From PALSA-612 sp963765295 (lineage in GTDB: Bacteria; Actinomycetota; Thermoleophilia; Gaiellales; Gaiellaceae), in assembly GCA_963765295.1 (NCBI GenBank), contig CAVXVO010000007.1, forward strand, positions 411,959-475,958: a stretch of DNA of 64,000 nucleotides, written 5' to 3'. The translations under genes and the position numbers were made by a program. Below are positions 17,059 to 25,547 of this stretch, piece after piece. Each line of letters opens with the position of its first letter. The stretch's first letter is position 1. A model generated the notes under the pieces. It searched no databases. It had not been told where the DNA came from and saw nothing but the letters and a program-made list of their open reading frames with translations.

Positions 17059-18012
17059 TCAACGCTCGCGAGCCCAGGTCATGTCGATCTGGCGCTGGTG
17101 AACGGCGTAGCCTGCTCGCTGGAACGCGTTGGCCATCGGGACGTTGGCGAGATCGGTGCTCGCACGGATGCGCGGGGCGTTGGTCGCGGCGAGGATGCGG
17201 GTGCCTTCGGCGAGGAGGTCGTCGATGTAGCCTCGTCCCCGGTGCCGGGGCAGGACGCCGATGTAGGCGATGATCGGGTTGTAGTCGTTGCGCGCCGGGA
17301 TGACGAACCCGACGGGTTCCCCGTCCGAGAGCGTCGCAACACGCCACCAGTCGCGTGGGCTCGGATAGCTCATGAACTCGCCGTCGTACTGTTCGGCCGC
17401 TGCTTGCCGGGCCGAGCCTCGGCTGAGAGCTTCCAGGCTGTGGGCATCGAGTGTCCCGTCGAGGACTAGGGTCATCAGCTCGACGAGCTCGGCGCGGTCG
17501 GTGACCGGTCTGAACGCGAGCCGGCCGCTGGGAGCGGGAACCCGCGTCCCGGATCGCCACTCCAGCCGGAGGCGTTCGACGAGCAGTCGCGCACCCACCT
17601 GTTCGAGCGCCGCCACTCGGTCCTCGACGATCTGGCGATCCCTGTCGTTGTCGCGCCAGTCCGGCGGGACGAAGCGGCTGTAGACGGGCGGCCGAACGTC
17701 AGAGGAGACGACGTCGGCGATGGCGGTCTCGAGCAGCCACACGCCGATGTCGATACGACTCGGATCGTCGCCGTCGTCGTCGATGTCGAAGACGTCCAGC
17801 ACGAGCGGCTCGCTGTCCTTCTCGCGGCCCCACCATGCGGCCCGAGCGACAAGACGGTCGCCGTGCAAAGCGACCCACATCCACTCCGGCCGGCGACGAC
17901 CCGCCGCGAGATCTTCTTCCAGTTCGCCGTCGAGGACATAGGACAGGCGGCAGAAGAGATCGAGCTCGCCCTGCCCGGTGAGTGCGCGCATTGTCAGATC
18001 GTTTCGGTCCAC
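17059..18012 (-). CDS. GNAT-family N-acetyltransferase
   Basis: This is a protein of about 317 residues. The C-terminal half has the GNAT core: GFVIPARNDYNPIIAYIGV is strand beta4, LPRHRGRGYIDDLLAEG is the acetyl-CoA-binding R/Q-x-x-G-x-G/A loop with its helix, and VPMANAFQRAGYAV is the late conserved segment. The N-terminal half (ALHGDRLVARAAWWGREK) looks like a second, degenerate GNAT domain, so this is a tandem-type protein. GTG 18012 is chosen because GGAG precedes it at suitable distance; ATG 17991 is an alternative. The acceptor substrate is unknown. Confidence 0.78.
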   Translation of the reverse strand: MDRNDLTMRALTGQGELDLFCRLSYVLDGELEEDLAAGRRRPEWMWVALHGDRLVARAAWWGREKDSEPLVLDVFDIDDDGDDPSRIDIGVWLLETAIADVVSSDVRPPVYSRFVPPDWRDNDRDRQIVEDRVAALEQVGARLLVERLRLEWRSGTRVPAPSGRLAFRPVTDRAELVELMTLVLDGTLDAHSLEALSRGSARQAAAEQYDGEFMSYPSPRDWWRVATLSDGEPVGFVIPARNDYNPIIAYIGVLPRHRGRGYIDDLLAEGTRILAATNAPRIRASTDLANVPMANAFQRAGYAVHQRQIDMTWARER

Positions 18013-18099
18013 CTCTTCGCTCTCCGCAGCCAGCCCAGGACCCGCAACGCTAGCGTCGCCTCGTCGACCCCGGCGCCTTTCCACCAAACTGCAGCGAGC

Positions 18100-18747
18100 A
18101 TGAGCCTCTACGCGGGAACGTCGGGCTTCTCCTACCCCTCGTGGAAGCCCGACTTCTACCCCGCCGGGACGAAGACGAACGAGTTCCTGCGCAGCTACGC
18201 GGAGCGGCTCCCGAGCGTCGAGCTGAACGCGACCTTCTATCGGCTCCCGTCCGAGGACCAGCTCCGCTCGTGGGCGGCGCAGACGCCCGACGGCTTCCGC
18301 TTTGCGGTCAAGATGAGCCGGCAGATCACGCACTTCGGCCGGCTGGACGGGGTCGCGACGTTCTGCGAGCGCGTGCAGGCACTGGGCGACCGGCTCGCGC
18401 CGATCCTCGTGCAACTCCCGCCGAGCCGGCCTCGCGACGACGGGCTCCTGCGGCTCTTCCTCGACTCGCTCGATCCGTCGCTCCTGTACGCGTTCGAGTT
18501 CCGGCACGAGAGCTGGGCCGGAGTCGACCTCGAGGGCCACGCGCTCGTCGATTCGCTCGAAGGGGATGCCTCGTTCCGCTACCTGCGCCTAAGGCAGCCA
18601 CCGTATGTCGAGGCCGGGCTCCACGCGTGGGCGGCGCGGCTCCGGCCCGTCCTCGCCGACGGGATCGACGTCTACGCCTACTTCAAGCACGAGGACGAGC
18701 CAACCGCGCCGCACTACGCGGCGCGGTTGCTCGCGCTCGTTGGCTAG
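18100..18747 (+). CDS. DUF72 (YecE-like) protein
   Basis: This is a protein of 215 residues with the DUF72 pattern from its first residues: LYAGTSGFSYPSWKPDFYP, then YAERLPSVELNATFYRLPS, FRFAVKMSRQITH and a late YAYFKHEDEP segment. DUF72 proteins form TIM barrels. No activity is firmly assigned to the family, although endonuclease-like or metal-binding roles have been suggested. The gene is divergent from the GNAT gene with an 87-base gap. Its stop lies immediately before a decayed gene on the other strand. Confidence 0.85.
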   Translation: MSLYAGTSGFSYPSWKPDFYPAGTKTNEFLRSYAERLPSVELNATFYRLPSEDQLRSWAAQTPDGFRFAVKMSRQITHFGRLDGVATFCERVQALGDRLAPILVQLPPSRPRDDGLLRLFLDSLDPSLLYAFEFRHESWAGVDLEGHALVDSLEGDASFRYLRLRQPPYVEAGLHAWAARLRPVLADGIDVYAYFKHEDEPTAPHYAARLLALVG

Positions 18748-18748
18748 C

Positions 18749-18995
18749 TCAGCCCGGCCCCAGCGGCGGGACGACCCCGAGCTGCTGGAGGAAGCCGAGG
18801 ACGTCCTAGTCCGACCACTTCTCGACCAGCTTGCCGCCGGCGATCCGGTGGGTGGCGGTGGCCGCCATCCGCAGGTTGTTCCTCGTCGCGGGGATGCCGG
18901 GCAGGTCACCTTCGTGCTTGCCGTAGGCGGCGAGCCTCGTCACGACCTTGTCGCCTTCTGCGACCTGGCCCTCGATCTCGTGCCTTCCCCGGAGG
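18749..18995 (-). pseudogene. SnoaL-like ester cyclase remnant, 5'-truncated with internal stop
   Basis: Only the C-terminal part of a SnoaL-like (NTF2-fold) protein remains. The readable residues run from about DLRGRHEIEG through VAEGDKVVTR and THRIAGGKLVEKWSD. A TAG at 18806-18808 interrupts the frame where relatives have tryptophan (W-S-D-W type), and the frame then continues DVLGFLQQLGVVPPLGPG to a TGA at 18749-18751. The 5' half is absent: the minus frame runs into an unrelated truncated gene at about 18993-18996. The gene has lost its start and contains a nonsense change, so it is not functional. Confidence 0.72.
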
Positions 18996-19496
18996 TCGCC
19001 GGCGATGAACCTCCTGCGCTCGCGGCTGATCGACCGGGACGACCAGTTGCTCATCGAGATCGGAGGCGTCTTCCCCCTTCCCTCGCGGTTGCCTTCCGAG
19101 CGGTCCGGGTTGCGCGAGTATGCGGGTCGAGGCGTCGTCGTCGGCATCCGGCCCGAGGACATGGAGGACGCCACCCTCGTGCCGGGGCTCAACGGCCGGC
19201 CGACGCTGGACGTGCGCATGACCCTCGCCGAGTTGATGGGAGCGGAGGTGATGGCGTACTTCCCGGTCGCGGGCCACCGGCAGCCCGCCGTCCACGGAGT
19301 GCCCACCCCGCCCGAGGAGAACGAGTCCGACGCCGCCCTGCGGGTGGCCGGCAGCTCGGCTGCCGCGGGCGAGCTGACGCTGACGGCCCGGCTGAGCCCG
19401 CGGTCGCCGGCAGCCACCGGCCGCTCGCTCCGCATCGTGGTCGACACCGCACGGCTGCACTTCTTCGATCCGGACAGCGAAGCGTCCATCTGGTAG
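18996..19496 (+). pseudogene. Sugar ABC transporter ATPase remnant (UgpC/MsmX C-terminal part)
   Basis: This fragment is the C-terminal regulatory part of a carbohydrate ABC ATPase. It starts at the SPAMNLLRSRL segment that normally follows the linker after the ATPase domain, continues through VVVGIRPEDMEDA (TOBE-like domain), and ends VDTARLHFFDPDSEASIW as in MsmX/UgpC proteins. The Walker A, Walker B and signature regions are all missing. Upstream sequence is the truncated SnoaL-like gene in the opposite orientation. An ATG at 19005 with GGAGGT 8 bases before it could still be translated by chance. No sugar-transport permease is nearby. Confidence 0.75.
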
Positions 19497-19538
19497 CGCC
19501 GCCCTGTTCCGGCCGGGCTCTGCGAAACTCCGTGGCCC

Positions 19539-20849
19539 ATGCCGGACGAGCGCGAGCGTTTCCTGATCCGCTACGCCGCGGGCTTCGCGCCGTTCGTGGT
19601 CGCGCGGGCCGAGGGCGCGTGGGTGGAGACGACGGACGGGCGGCGCGTGCTCGACTTCACGTCGGGACAGATCTGCTCGACGATCGGGCACGGCCATCCG
19701 CGGATCGCCGACGCGATCCGGCGCTCGCTCGACGAGGTCGTCCACCTGAACTCCTGGATGCTCTCCGAGCCGGTGCTGGCGCTGGCCGAGCGGCTGGCCG
19801 GCCTCGTGCCCGCGCCGCTCGAGCGGTCGATCCTGCTCAACACCGGCTCTGAGGCGAACGAGGTCGCGCTCAAGCTCGCGAAGCTGCACACGGGGCGGTT
19901 CGAGGTCGTCGGGCTGACGCGGAGCTTCCACGGGCTGCTCACCGGCATCGCCTCGGTGAACTTCTCCATGGCCCACGCGGGTTACGGGCCGCTGTTGCCG
20001 GGCTCGTTCGCGCTGCCGGCGCCGTACGCGTACCGCTGCCCGATCCGTCACTGCGACGGCGAGTGCGACTGCACCTGTCTCGACGCGGGCTTCGAGCTCG
20101 TCGACCAGCAGTCGGTCGGCTCGCTCGCCGCGGCGATCGCCGAGCCGGTGCTGTCGACGGGCGGCATCATCGTGCCGCCGGACGGCTATCTGGCGCGGCT
20201 CCAGGAGCACTGCGCGCGGCGGGGGATGCTGCTCGTGCTCGACGAGGCGCAGACCTGTCTCGGGCGCCTGGGGACGATGTTCGCCTTCGAGCGCGACGGC
20301 ATCGTGCCCGACCTGCTCTCGCTCTCGAAGACGCTCGGCGGAGGCCTCCCTCTGGCTGCGACCGTCACATCGGCTGCGATCGCCGACGACTGCGAGCGCA
20401 AGGGGTTCCTCCACGTCACGTCGCACGTGTCCGACCCGCTGCCGGCCGCCGCGGGCCTGGCGGTGCTCGACGTGATCGAGGAGGAGGGCCTGGTCGAGCG
20501 CGCCGCGACGGCCGGCGAGTACCTGCTCGCACGGCTCCGCGACCTGCAGGGCCGGCACGAGCAGATCGGCGACGTCCGCGGGCGGGGGCTCCTCGTCGGG
20601 CTCGAGCTCGTCACCGACCGCGAGTCGAAGGCCCCTGCCGACGAGCTCGGCCGCGCGGTCACGGACGAGTGCCTCGATCGCGGTCTGTCCATGAACATCG
20701 TCCGGTCGGGGAAGATCGCGAACTGCTTCCGCCTCGCGCCGCCGCTGACGGTGACCGAGGACGAGATCGACCTCGCCGTCGAGATCCTGGACACGTCGCT
20801 CAGGGCCGTGCTGTCGGGCAGCGCCGGACTCGCCTCGGCGCCGAGCTGA
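19539..20849 (+). CDS. Class III aminotransferase, 2,2-dialkylglycine decarboxylase-like
   Basis: This is a PLP enzyme of 436 residues. It follows 2,2-dialkylglycine decarboxylase closely in pattern: FTSGQICSTIGHGHP, LLNTGSEANEVALKLAKL, an SFHGL segment, LVLDEAQTCLGRLGTMFAF, the lysine in LSLSKTLGGGLPLAA, HVSDPLPAAAGL, and DRGLSMNIVR near the end. Such enzymes decarboxylate and transaminate dialkylglycines, but distant members are ordinary aminotransferases. A cysteine-rich insert (CPIRHCDGECDCTC, near residue 165) could bind a metal. It is followed by an M20 deacylase, so the pair may process an acylated amino acid. Confidence 0.78.
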   Translation: MPDERERFLIRYAAGFAPFVVARAEGAWVETTDGRRVLDFTSGQICSTIGHGHPRIADAIRRSLDEVVHLNSWMLSEPVLALAERLAGLVPAPLERSILLNTGSEANEVALKLAKLHTGRFEVVGLTRSFHGLLTGIASVNFSMAHAGYGPLLPGSFALPAPYAYRCPIRHCDGECDCTCLDAGFELVDQQSVGSLAAAIAEPVLSTGGIIVPPDGYLARLQEHCARRGMLLVLDEAQTCLGRLGTMFAFERDGIVPDLLSLSKTLGGGLPLAATVTSAAIADDCERKGFLHVTSHVSDPLPAAAGLAVLDVIEEEGLVERAATAGEYLLARLRDLQGRHEQIGDVRGRGLLVGLELVTDRESKAPADELGRAVTDECLDRGLSMNIVRSGKIANCFRLAPPLTVTEDEIDLAVEILDTSLRAVLSGSAGLASAPS

Positions 20850-20905
20850 TGCTCGAGCTCGACGCCGAGACGCGTTCGAGCGCGCCGCCCGAGCGGCTCT
20901 GAGCC

Positions 20906-22024
20906 GTGGACGAGCTTGCCCGGCTGACCTCGGAGCTCGTCGCGATCGACTCGGTGAACCCGTCGCTCGTCGCGGGCGGAGCGGGCGAGACCGAGATCGC
21001 ACGGTTCGTCGCGGCCTGGCTCGAGCAGGCGGGCCTGGATGTCGAGGTGCTCGAGCCCACCCCCGGCCGGCCGAGCGTGGTCGCCGTCGCACACGGCTCG
21101 GGCGGCGGCCGCTCGCTGCTCCTGAACGCACATCTGGACACGGTCGGGACGGCGGGAATGGAGGCGCCGTTCTCGGGCCGCGTCGATGGCGGACGGCTGT
21201 ACGGCCGCGGCGCGCTGGACATGAAGGGCAGCCTGGCCGCGATCATGCTCGCCGGTCGAGAGGCGGCGGGGCTCAGTCTGCGCGGAGACGTGCTCGTGCC
21301 GGCGGTCGCGGACGAGGAAGCCGGGAGCGTGGGGACAGAAGCTGTACTCGCCCGCTACCGGGCCGACGCCGCGATCGTGGCGGAGCCGACGTGGCTCGAG
21401 CTGGCAATCGCCCATCGTGGCTTCGTCGGCTTCGAGGTCACCGTCGGCGGGCGTGCCGCCCACGGGTCGCGGCCGGAGCGCGGTATCGACGCGATCGTCC
21501 GGATGGGCCGTGTCCTCACGGGGCTCGAAGAGCTCGACCGGAAGCTGCAGTCGGCGCCGGCGCATCCGCTCCTCGGCACGGGCTCCGCTCACGCGTCGGT
21601 GATCGAGGGAGGACAGGAGCTGTCCAGCTATCCCGAGCGGTGCGTCCTGCTCGCCGAGCGGCGAACTCTTCCCGGTGAGAGCGAAGGAGACGTCGAGCGG
21701 GAACTCGCGGAGATCCTCGCGGAGGCGGGCCGCGGCGATCCCGACTTTCGCGCCGACGTGCGCGTCCCGTTCGCCCGCGACGCCTACGAGCTCGGACCCG
21801 GCGATCCGTTCGTCGAGCTCGTCCGCAGTCATGCCGGCCAGCCGAAAGTCGTGGGCATGCCGTTCTGGGCCGATTCCGGGCTGATCGCGGCCGCGGGGAT
21901 ACCCACGGTCCTGTTCGGCCCCGGCGGCGAGGGGCTCCATGAAGCCGAGGAGTGGGTCGACCTCGCCGACCTCGAGCGCTGCCTCGACCTCTACCTCGCC
22001 GTCGCGCACGAGATCTGCGGATAG
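20906..22024 (+). CDS. M20-family deacylase/peptidase (ArgE/DapE-like)
   Basis: This is a metallohydrolase of 372 residues. The di-zinc ligands are visible in order: the histidine in LNAHLDTV, the bridging aspartate in GRGALDMKG, the EE pair in VADEEAGS (general base and ligand), the glutamate in VAEPTW, and a final histidine in GEGLHEAEEWV. A dimerisation lid domain spans about residues 170-285. It should remove an acyl group from an N-acyl amino acid or cleave a small peptide. The GTG start lies 56 bases after the aminotransferase stop, and the two are likely one operon. Confidence 0.85.
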   Translation: MDELARLTSELVAIDSVNPSLVAGGAGETEIARFVAAWLEQAGLDVEVLEPTPGRPSVVAVAHGSGGGRSLLLNAHLDTVGTAGMEAPFSGRVDGGRLYGRGALDMKGSLAAIMLAGREAAGLSLRGDVLVPAVADEEAGSVGTEAVLARYRADAAIVAEPTWLELAIAHRGFVGFEVTVGGRAAHGSRPERGIDAIVRMGRVLTGLEELDRKLQSAPAHPLLGTGSAHASVIEGGQELSSYPERCVLLAERRTLPGESEGDVERELAEILAEAGRGDPDFRADVRVPFARDAYELGPGDPFVELVRSHAGQPKVVGMPFWADSGLIAAAGIPTVLFGPGGEGLHEAEEWVDLADLERCLDLYLAVAHEICG

Positions 22025-22033
22025 AGGCTCGAC

Positions 22034-22537
22034 GTGAGACGACCGATCGTCCTGCTGCTCTGCCTCTCGGTGCTCGCGATGGTCGGCGCGGGGTGCGGCG
22101 GATCCTCCGAACGACAGCCGTCGAGCCCGGATGCGGTGCGGGCGTCCGTGGACGCGGTGGGATCCGTGCTGCGGGCACTGGAGCTGATCGACACGCAGCC
22201 GTGCTGCGCGCCCGGCCAGGTGGAGTCCTCGAGGAAGCTCTACCTCACGTCGGTACAGGGCCTGAACACGGCGCTCGGCCCGATCGTCGGGCTGATCAGC
22301 GGGCTCCGGCTGCCGGCCGCGGTGCATTCCGCCCAGCAGCAGCTCGAGTCCGCGACATTGCAGCTGGTCGCGGAGACGCAGAGAGCCGTCGACACGATCC
22401 AGAACGCGAAGCCCGCGGACTTCCCGGCGCTCGCGAGCAAGCTCGACTTCACGAAGAACAGTGTGGTCGAGCAGGTGCAAGCGGCCCTCGACGAGCTCAG
22501 GGCGAAGGGGTACGACCTGGGGACGCTGGGCATCTAG
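22034..22537 (+). CDS. Small secreted lipoprotein, unknown function
   Basis: This is a protein of 167 residues starting at GTG 22034, 9 bases after the deacylase stop. The N-terminus has a lipoprotein-type signal ending MVGAGCGGSS, with the probable lipidated cysteine near residue 21. The mature part is helical and rich in alanine and glutamine, without catalytic motifs. A CCAPGQVESSRK segment is near residue 56. I do not recognise a family. Its TAG stop shares CTAG with the convergent methyltransferase. Confidence 0.6.
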   Translation: MRRPIVLLLCLSVLAMVGAGCGGSSERQPSSPDAVRASVDAVGSVLRALELIDTQPCCAPGQVESSRKLYLTSVQGLNTALGPIVGLISGLRLPAAVHSAQQQLESATLQLVAETQRAVDTIQNAKPADFPALASKLDFTKNSVVEQVQAALDELRAKGYDLGTLGI

Positions 22538-23271
22538 CTCGCGACGAGGACGAGCCTGGTGTCGCGCGAGAGGGGCGTGCCGTCGAAGTCGCCGTGGCAC
22601 ACGACCTGCTCGAAGCCGGCGTCGCGCACGAGGCCGATCAGCTCCGTCGCCGTGTAGACGCGCATCTCGTAGTGGGCGCGGGTCCGCTTGCCGGACGCCT
22701 CGACCAGCTCGTGCCGGACGAATGTCGTCCCGCGCCCGTAGTCGATCGTCCGCTCCTCGATCAGCAGCGACCCGTCCGGGAGTTCGTGCCAGTGCCGCGG
22801 AACGTAGATCGCCATCAGCCGGTCGCGGTGCATCGTCTCGATCACGAGTGTCCCGCCCGGCCGCAGGACGCGCCGGAACTCCGTCAGCGCCTTCCGGTCG
22901 CCCTCCTCACCCCAGTAGCCGAGCGACGAGAACAGGTTGGCCACACAGTCGAAGCTCGCGTCCGCGAACGGCAGCTCGCGGTAGTCGGCGTGGATCCACC
23001 GCGGCCACTCCGCGTCCCCGCCGCGACGCCCCGCCTCGGCGAGGAGGACCTCCGACCGGTCGGCGCCGATGACGTGAAGGCCGAGGCGCGCGAACTCGAT
23101 CGAGTGGCGGCCGTAGCCGCAGGGACAGTCGAGGAGGTCGGCACCCGGCTCGAGCTCGACGAGGCGCACGAGCCCTTCGGCCTCGCGTGGGGCCTGCTCC
23201 GGGTCGGCGAGGTGCACATACGTCTGAAGGTACAGCTCGTCGAAGATCTTGTCCCAGTCGGAGGCCTCCAT
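22534..23271 (-). CDS. Class I SAM-dependent methyltransferase
   Basis: This is a protein of 245 residues. SAM-binding motif I is degenerate but recognisable as LLDCPCGYGRHSIEFA (residues about 56-71), followed by LHVIGADRSE and FDCVANLFSSLGYWGEEGD, a pattern of small-molecule methyltransferases (Methyltransf_11/25 type). The RRVLRPGGTLVIETMHRD segment is motif III. The ATG 23271 is chosen as the last start before the conserved WDKIFDELY helix. The substrate is unknown. Its stop overlaps the convergent lipoprotein stop. Confidence 0.82.
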   Translation of the reverse strand: MEASDWDKIFDELYLQTYVHLADPEQAPREAEGLVRLVELEPGADLLDCPCGYGRHSIEFARLGLHVIGADRSEVLLAEAGRRGGDAEWPRWIHADYRELPFADASFDCVANLFSSLGYWGEEGDRKALTEFRRVLRPGGTLVIETMHRDRLMAIYVPRHWHELPDGSLLIEERTIDYGRGTTFVRHELVEASGKRTRAHYEMRVYTATELIGLVRDAGFEQVVCHGDFDGTPLSRDTRLVLVAS

Positions 23272-23291
23272 AGACTCAACCTGGGCCGACG

Positions 23292-24611
23292 TTAGCGGCG
23301 GTGGATCGTCGCTGCACCGATCGCCTGCGTCGAAGACGGCACCGGCCGTGCGGGCGGCTTCGAGTTGACGAGGAAGGCCGCGACGAGCAGGACGGCGAGG
23401 CCGACTGCCGTCTCGCCCGCGAGGCTCCCGCGTGCGCGGCGCTCCACCTCGGGGCGGCCGAGGCGGGGCTCGACCACGAAATGGTGGATGCCGCCCCAGA
23501 CGAGGACGAGGCCGACGAGCGAGAGCTTGACGATCAGGACGTGCCCGTAGCCGGTCGTCCACAGATCGTGAAGTGACGGCAGCCTCAGGATGCTGAGGTA
23601 GATGCCGGCCGCTACGAGAAGGCCGATCAGGAGCGGCGCGAGCCGCGCGAACCCGACGAACGCGGTCCGGCGAAGCGCAGGCGCGATGAAGAAGACGACG
23701 AGCAGCATCACGAGGCCTCCCGCCCAGAGAGACGCGGTGGAGAGATGGACCCAGTCGGCGAGTTCCGACCACTTCGACGCCGGTGGGTCGACCGCCGAGT
23801 GTCCCGAGAGCGAGAGCCCGGACGCAAGCGCCAGCGAGAGCCCGAGCGCGGGCCAGAGGAAGCGGCGCGGCCGGTCGGTCAGCCAGGCGAGGAACACGAG
23901 CGCGGTCACGACGGCGAACCCGAGCGTCATCACGACGAACGCGGTCCCGAAGCGCGTCCCGTCCGCGAACGGCGTCAGGTCGCCGTAGAGGAACCTGCTG
24001 AAGGGAAGCTGCAGGGCGTCGTCGGCCCGGATCAGGAACGCGAGGATCCCGACCTGGATCGCGCCGACCACTCCGGCCAGGGCCAGGCAGTAGAAGACGC
24101 GCTCGAACGCGTGCGGCACCGTCCGCGGGACCACGGTCAGGCGAAAGGCCAGGCCGCCGATCAGCAGCGCCAGGCAGACGAAGTAGAGCCAGCGCAGGAC
24201 GTTCTCGGTCGTCGTCGGCCCCGACGAGCCGTAGGCGTCCGTCGGCGGCGGGGCGGCGACGCGGACCCCGAACGTGAAGACGCCGGAGACGACGTGCCCG
24301 TCCCCGGAGAGCGCTTGCCAGCGGACGGTGTAGGCGCCGGTCGGGAGTGGGGCGACGCTCGCGACGATCGCGTGGCCGCCGCTCTCGGCGTGGACGCCGC
24401 GTGAGAAGTCGCGGCCGCGGGTGTCGTACACGCGGATGCCGTTCGGGAACACCTTCACGGACTGGTCGAAGTCGATCTCGACCTGCCTCGGAGCCCGTTC
24501 GAGGCGCTGGCGTGACGCCGGTTTCGAGTCGCGGATCGAGGCGTGGGCGAAGGCGACGGCCGGCACTGCGAGCGCCGCCAGCACGACGCCGAGGAAGACG
24601 AGCCGTCTCAT
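23292..24611 (-). CDS. CopC-CopD fusion, copper uptake/resistance
   Basis: This is a protein of 439 residues. A signal peptide ends at FAHA; the mature CopC domain begins with the N-terminal histidine typical of copper-binding CopC (HASIRDSKPAS) and contains GDGHVVSGVFTFGV. After a proline-rich linker come about eight membrane segments of the CopD family (WLYFVCLALLIGGLAFRL, LVVFFIAPALRRTAF). CopC binds copper outside the membrane and CopD passes it inward. ATG 24611 overlaps the upstream gene by ATGA. The locus could supply copper to the cytochrome oxidase encoded 16 kb away. Confidence 0.85.
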   Translation of the reverse strand: MRRLVFLGVVLAALAVPAVAFAHASIRDSKPASRQRLERAPRQVEIDFDQSVKVFPNGIRVYDTRGRDFSRGVHAESGGHAIVASVAPLPTGAYTVRWQALSGDGHVVSGVFTFGVRVAAPPPTDAYGSSGPTTTENVLRWLYFVCLALLIGGLAFRLTVVPRTVPHAFERVFYCLALAGVVGAIQVGILAFLIRADDALQLPFSRFLYGDLTPFADGTRFGTAFVVMTLGFAVVTALVFLAWLTDRPRRFLWPALGLSLALASGLSLSGHSAVDPPASKWSELADWVHLSTASLWAGGLVMLLVVFFIAPALRRTAFVGFARLAPLLIGLLVAAGIYLSILRLPSLHDLWTTGYGHVLIVKLSLVGLVLVWGGIHHFVVEPRLGRPEVERRARGSLAGETAVGLAVLLVAAFLVNSKPPARPVPSSTQAIGAATIHRR

Positions 24612-25207
24612 CGGTGCGGGTTCCCGGCTTCGGGCGACAGGTGGCCGAAGATCGGCGCGGTGTCGCGGTCCGCATACAGAACCGTCGAGATCGAGACGAG
24701 CAGGACCGCGAAGCAGAGCCCGGCGGCAATCGAGCGCGGCCGCAGCGCGAGGGCGACCGGGATCAAGGCGCCGCAGATCGCGATCCAGCCGATCAGGTGG
24801 TGCCCGAACGCGGCCCGCGAGTAGAGCCAGCCGTTCTGCTCGTGCACGAGGATCGCGATCCCGCCGACGAACAGGGAGATCCCGAGCGTCAGGTTCCAGA
24901 GCGGGCTCCGGAGCTTGCCCGCCGCGAGGCCGAGTTGCGCCCCGCCGGCGAGCATCATCGTCTCGGCCCAGGAACCGTGCGCGACCATGTGGATGGTCGA
25001 GTTGGTGAAGAACACCATCACGGGGAACATGAGCAGGCCCATCGCGAACAGGACGCCGGGGAACAGGTAGCGCCGCCAGGGCCGCCGATCCCATACCTCC
25101 GGGCCGACGGCCGCGCGGGCCGCGAAGCAGAGCGCGAGGATCAGGAAGCCGGTCGCGAACCACCAGTGCACGTGCTCGGAGGGCGGCATGAGCGAGCCGC
25201 CGATCAT
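24608..25207 (-). CDS. Polytopic membrane protein, histidine-rich, unknown
   Basis: This is a protein of 199 residues with about six membrane segments and many histidines placed in or near them: EHVHWWFATGF, TIHMVAHGSW, VHEQNGWLYS, AAFGHHLIGW, and a C-terminal FGHLSPEAGNPH. That spacing would suit metal or haem coordination. I do not recognise a family. It overlaps both neighbours by ATGA, so it is made together with CopCD and the small membrane protein upstream. A role in copper handling is inferred from this operon only. Confidence 0.6.
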   Translation of the reverse strand: MIGGSLMPPSEHVHWWFATGFLILALCFAARAAVGPEVWDRRPWRRYLFPGVLFAMGLLMFPVMVFFTNSTIHMVAHGSWAETMMLAGGAQLGLAAGKLRSPLWNLTLGISLFVGGIAILVHEQNGWLYSRAAFGHHLIGWIAICGALIPVALALRPRSIAAGLCFAVLLVSISTVLYADRDTAPIFGHLSPEAGNPHR

Positions 25208-25482
25208 CGACCGCGCTCCCGCTCGGCCTGCTCGAGGTCCTCGACCACACCCGGCGCGACGAGCCAGTGGAACGCGAGGCCGACGAGGACGACGTAGAGC
25301 GGCGGCTCCGACAGGAGCCACCAGACGCCCTGCCCGTACGGGTGCAGCAGCGTGATCCGGTACGGCTGCAGCAGCGCCCAGACGACGCCGCCGAGCGCGC
25401 AGAGCGGCCCCAGCGAGACCACGAACAGTGCTCGCCGAGAGCTCCGTACTGCGCTTCGTGCCAGGTCAGTCGAGATTTGCAC
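25204..25482 (-). CDS. Small two-segment membrane protein, unknown
   Basis: This is a protein of 92 residues. The GTG at 25482 is supported by GAGGAGG about 5 bases upstream. Two membrane segments are visible (ALFVVSLGPLCALGGVVWAL and PPLYVVLVGLAFHWLVAP), with an acidic C-terminal tail. It is the first gene of the copper-associated trio and overlaps the next gene by ATGA. No family is recognised. Confidence 0.6.
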   Translation of the reverse strand: MQISTDLARSAVRSSRRALFVVSLGPLCALGGVVWALLQPYRITLLHPYGQGVWWLLSEPPLYVVLVGLAFHWLVAPGVVEDLEQAERERGR

Positions 25483-25547
25483 GCACACCTCCTCTCCCCC
25501 AGAGGACGACGGCAAAGCCCGCGCTGGGCGGAAACGTGAGGCGCGGG

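Noticed and set aside
17989..18012. ATG 17991 as leaderless start of the GNAT gene (AACGAT 6 bases upstream)
   Set aside because: The box lacks the initial T, and GTG 18012 has a better ribosome-binding site and gives the usual family N-terminus. The alternative is noted in the feature.
22034..22090. A TAnnnT box for the lipoprotein gene
   Set aside because: None lies at the right distance from GTG 22034, and the 9-base gap to the upstream gene suggests co-transcription.
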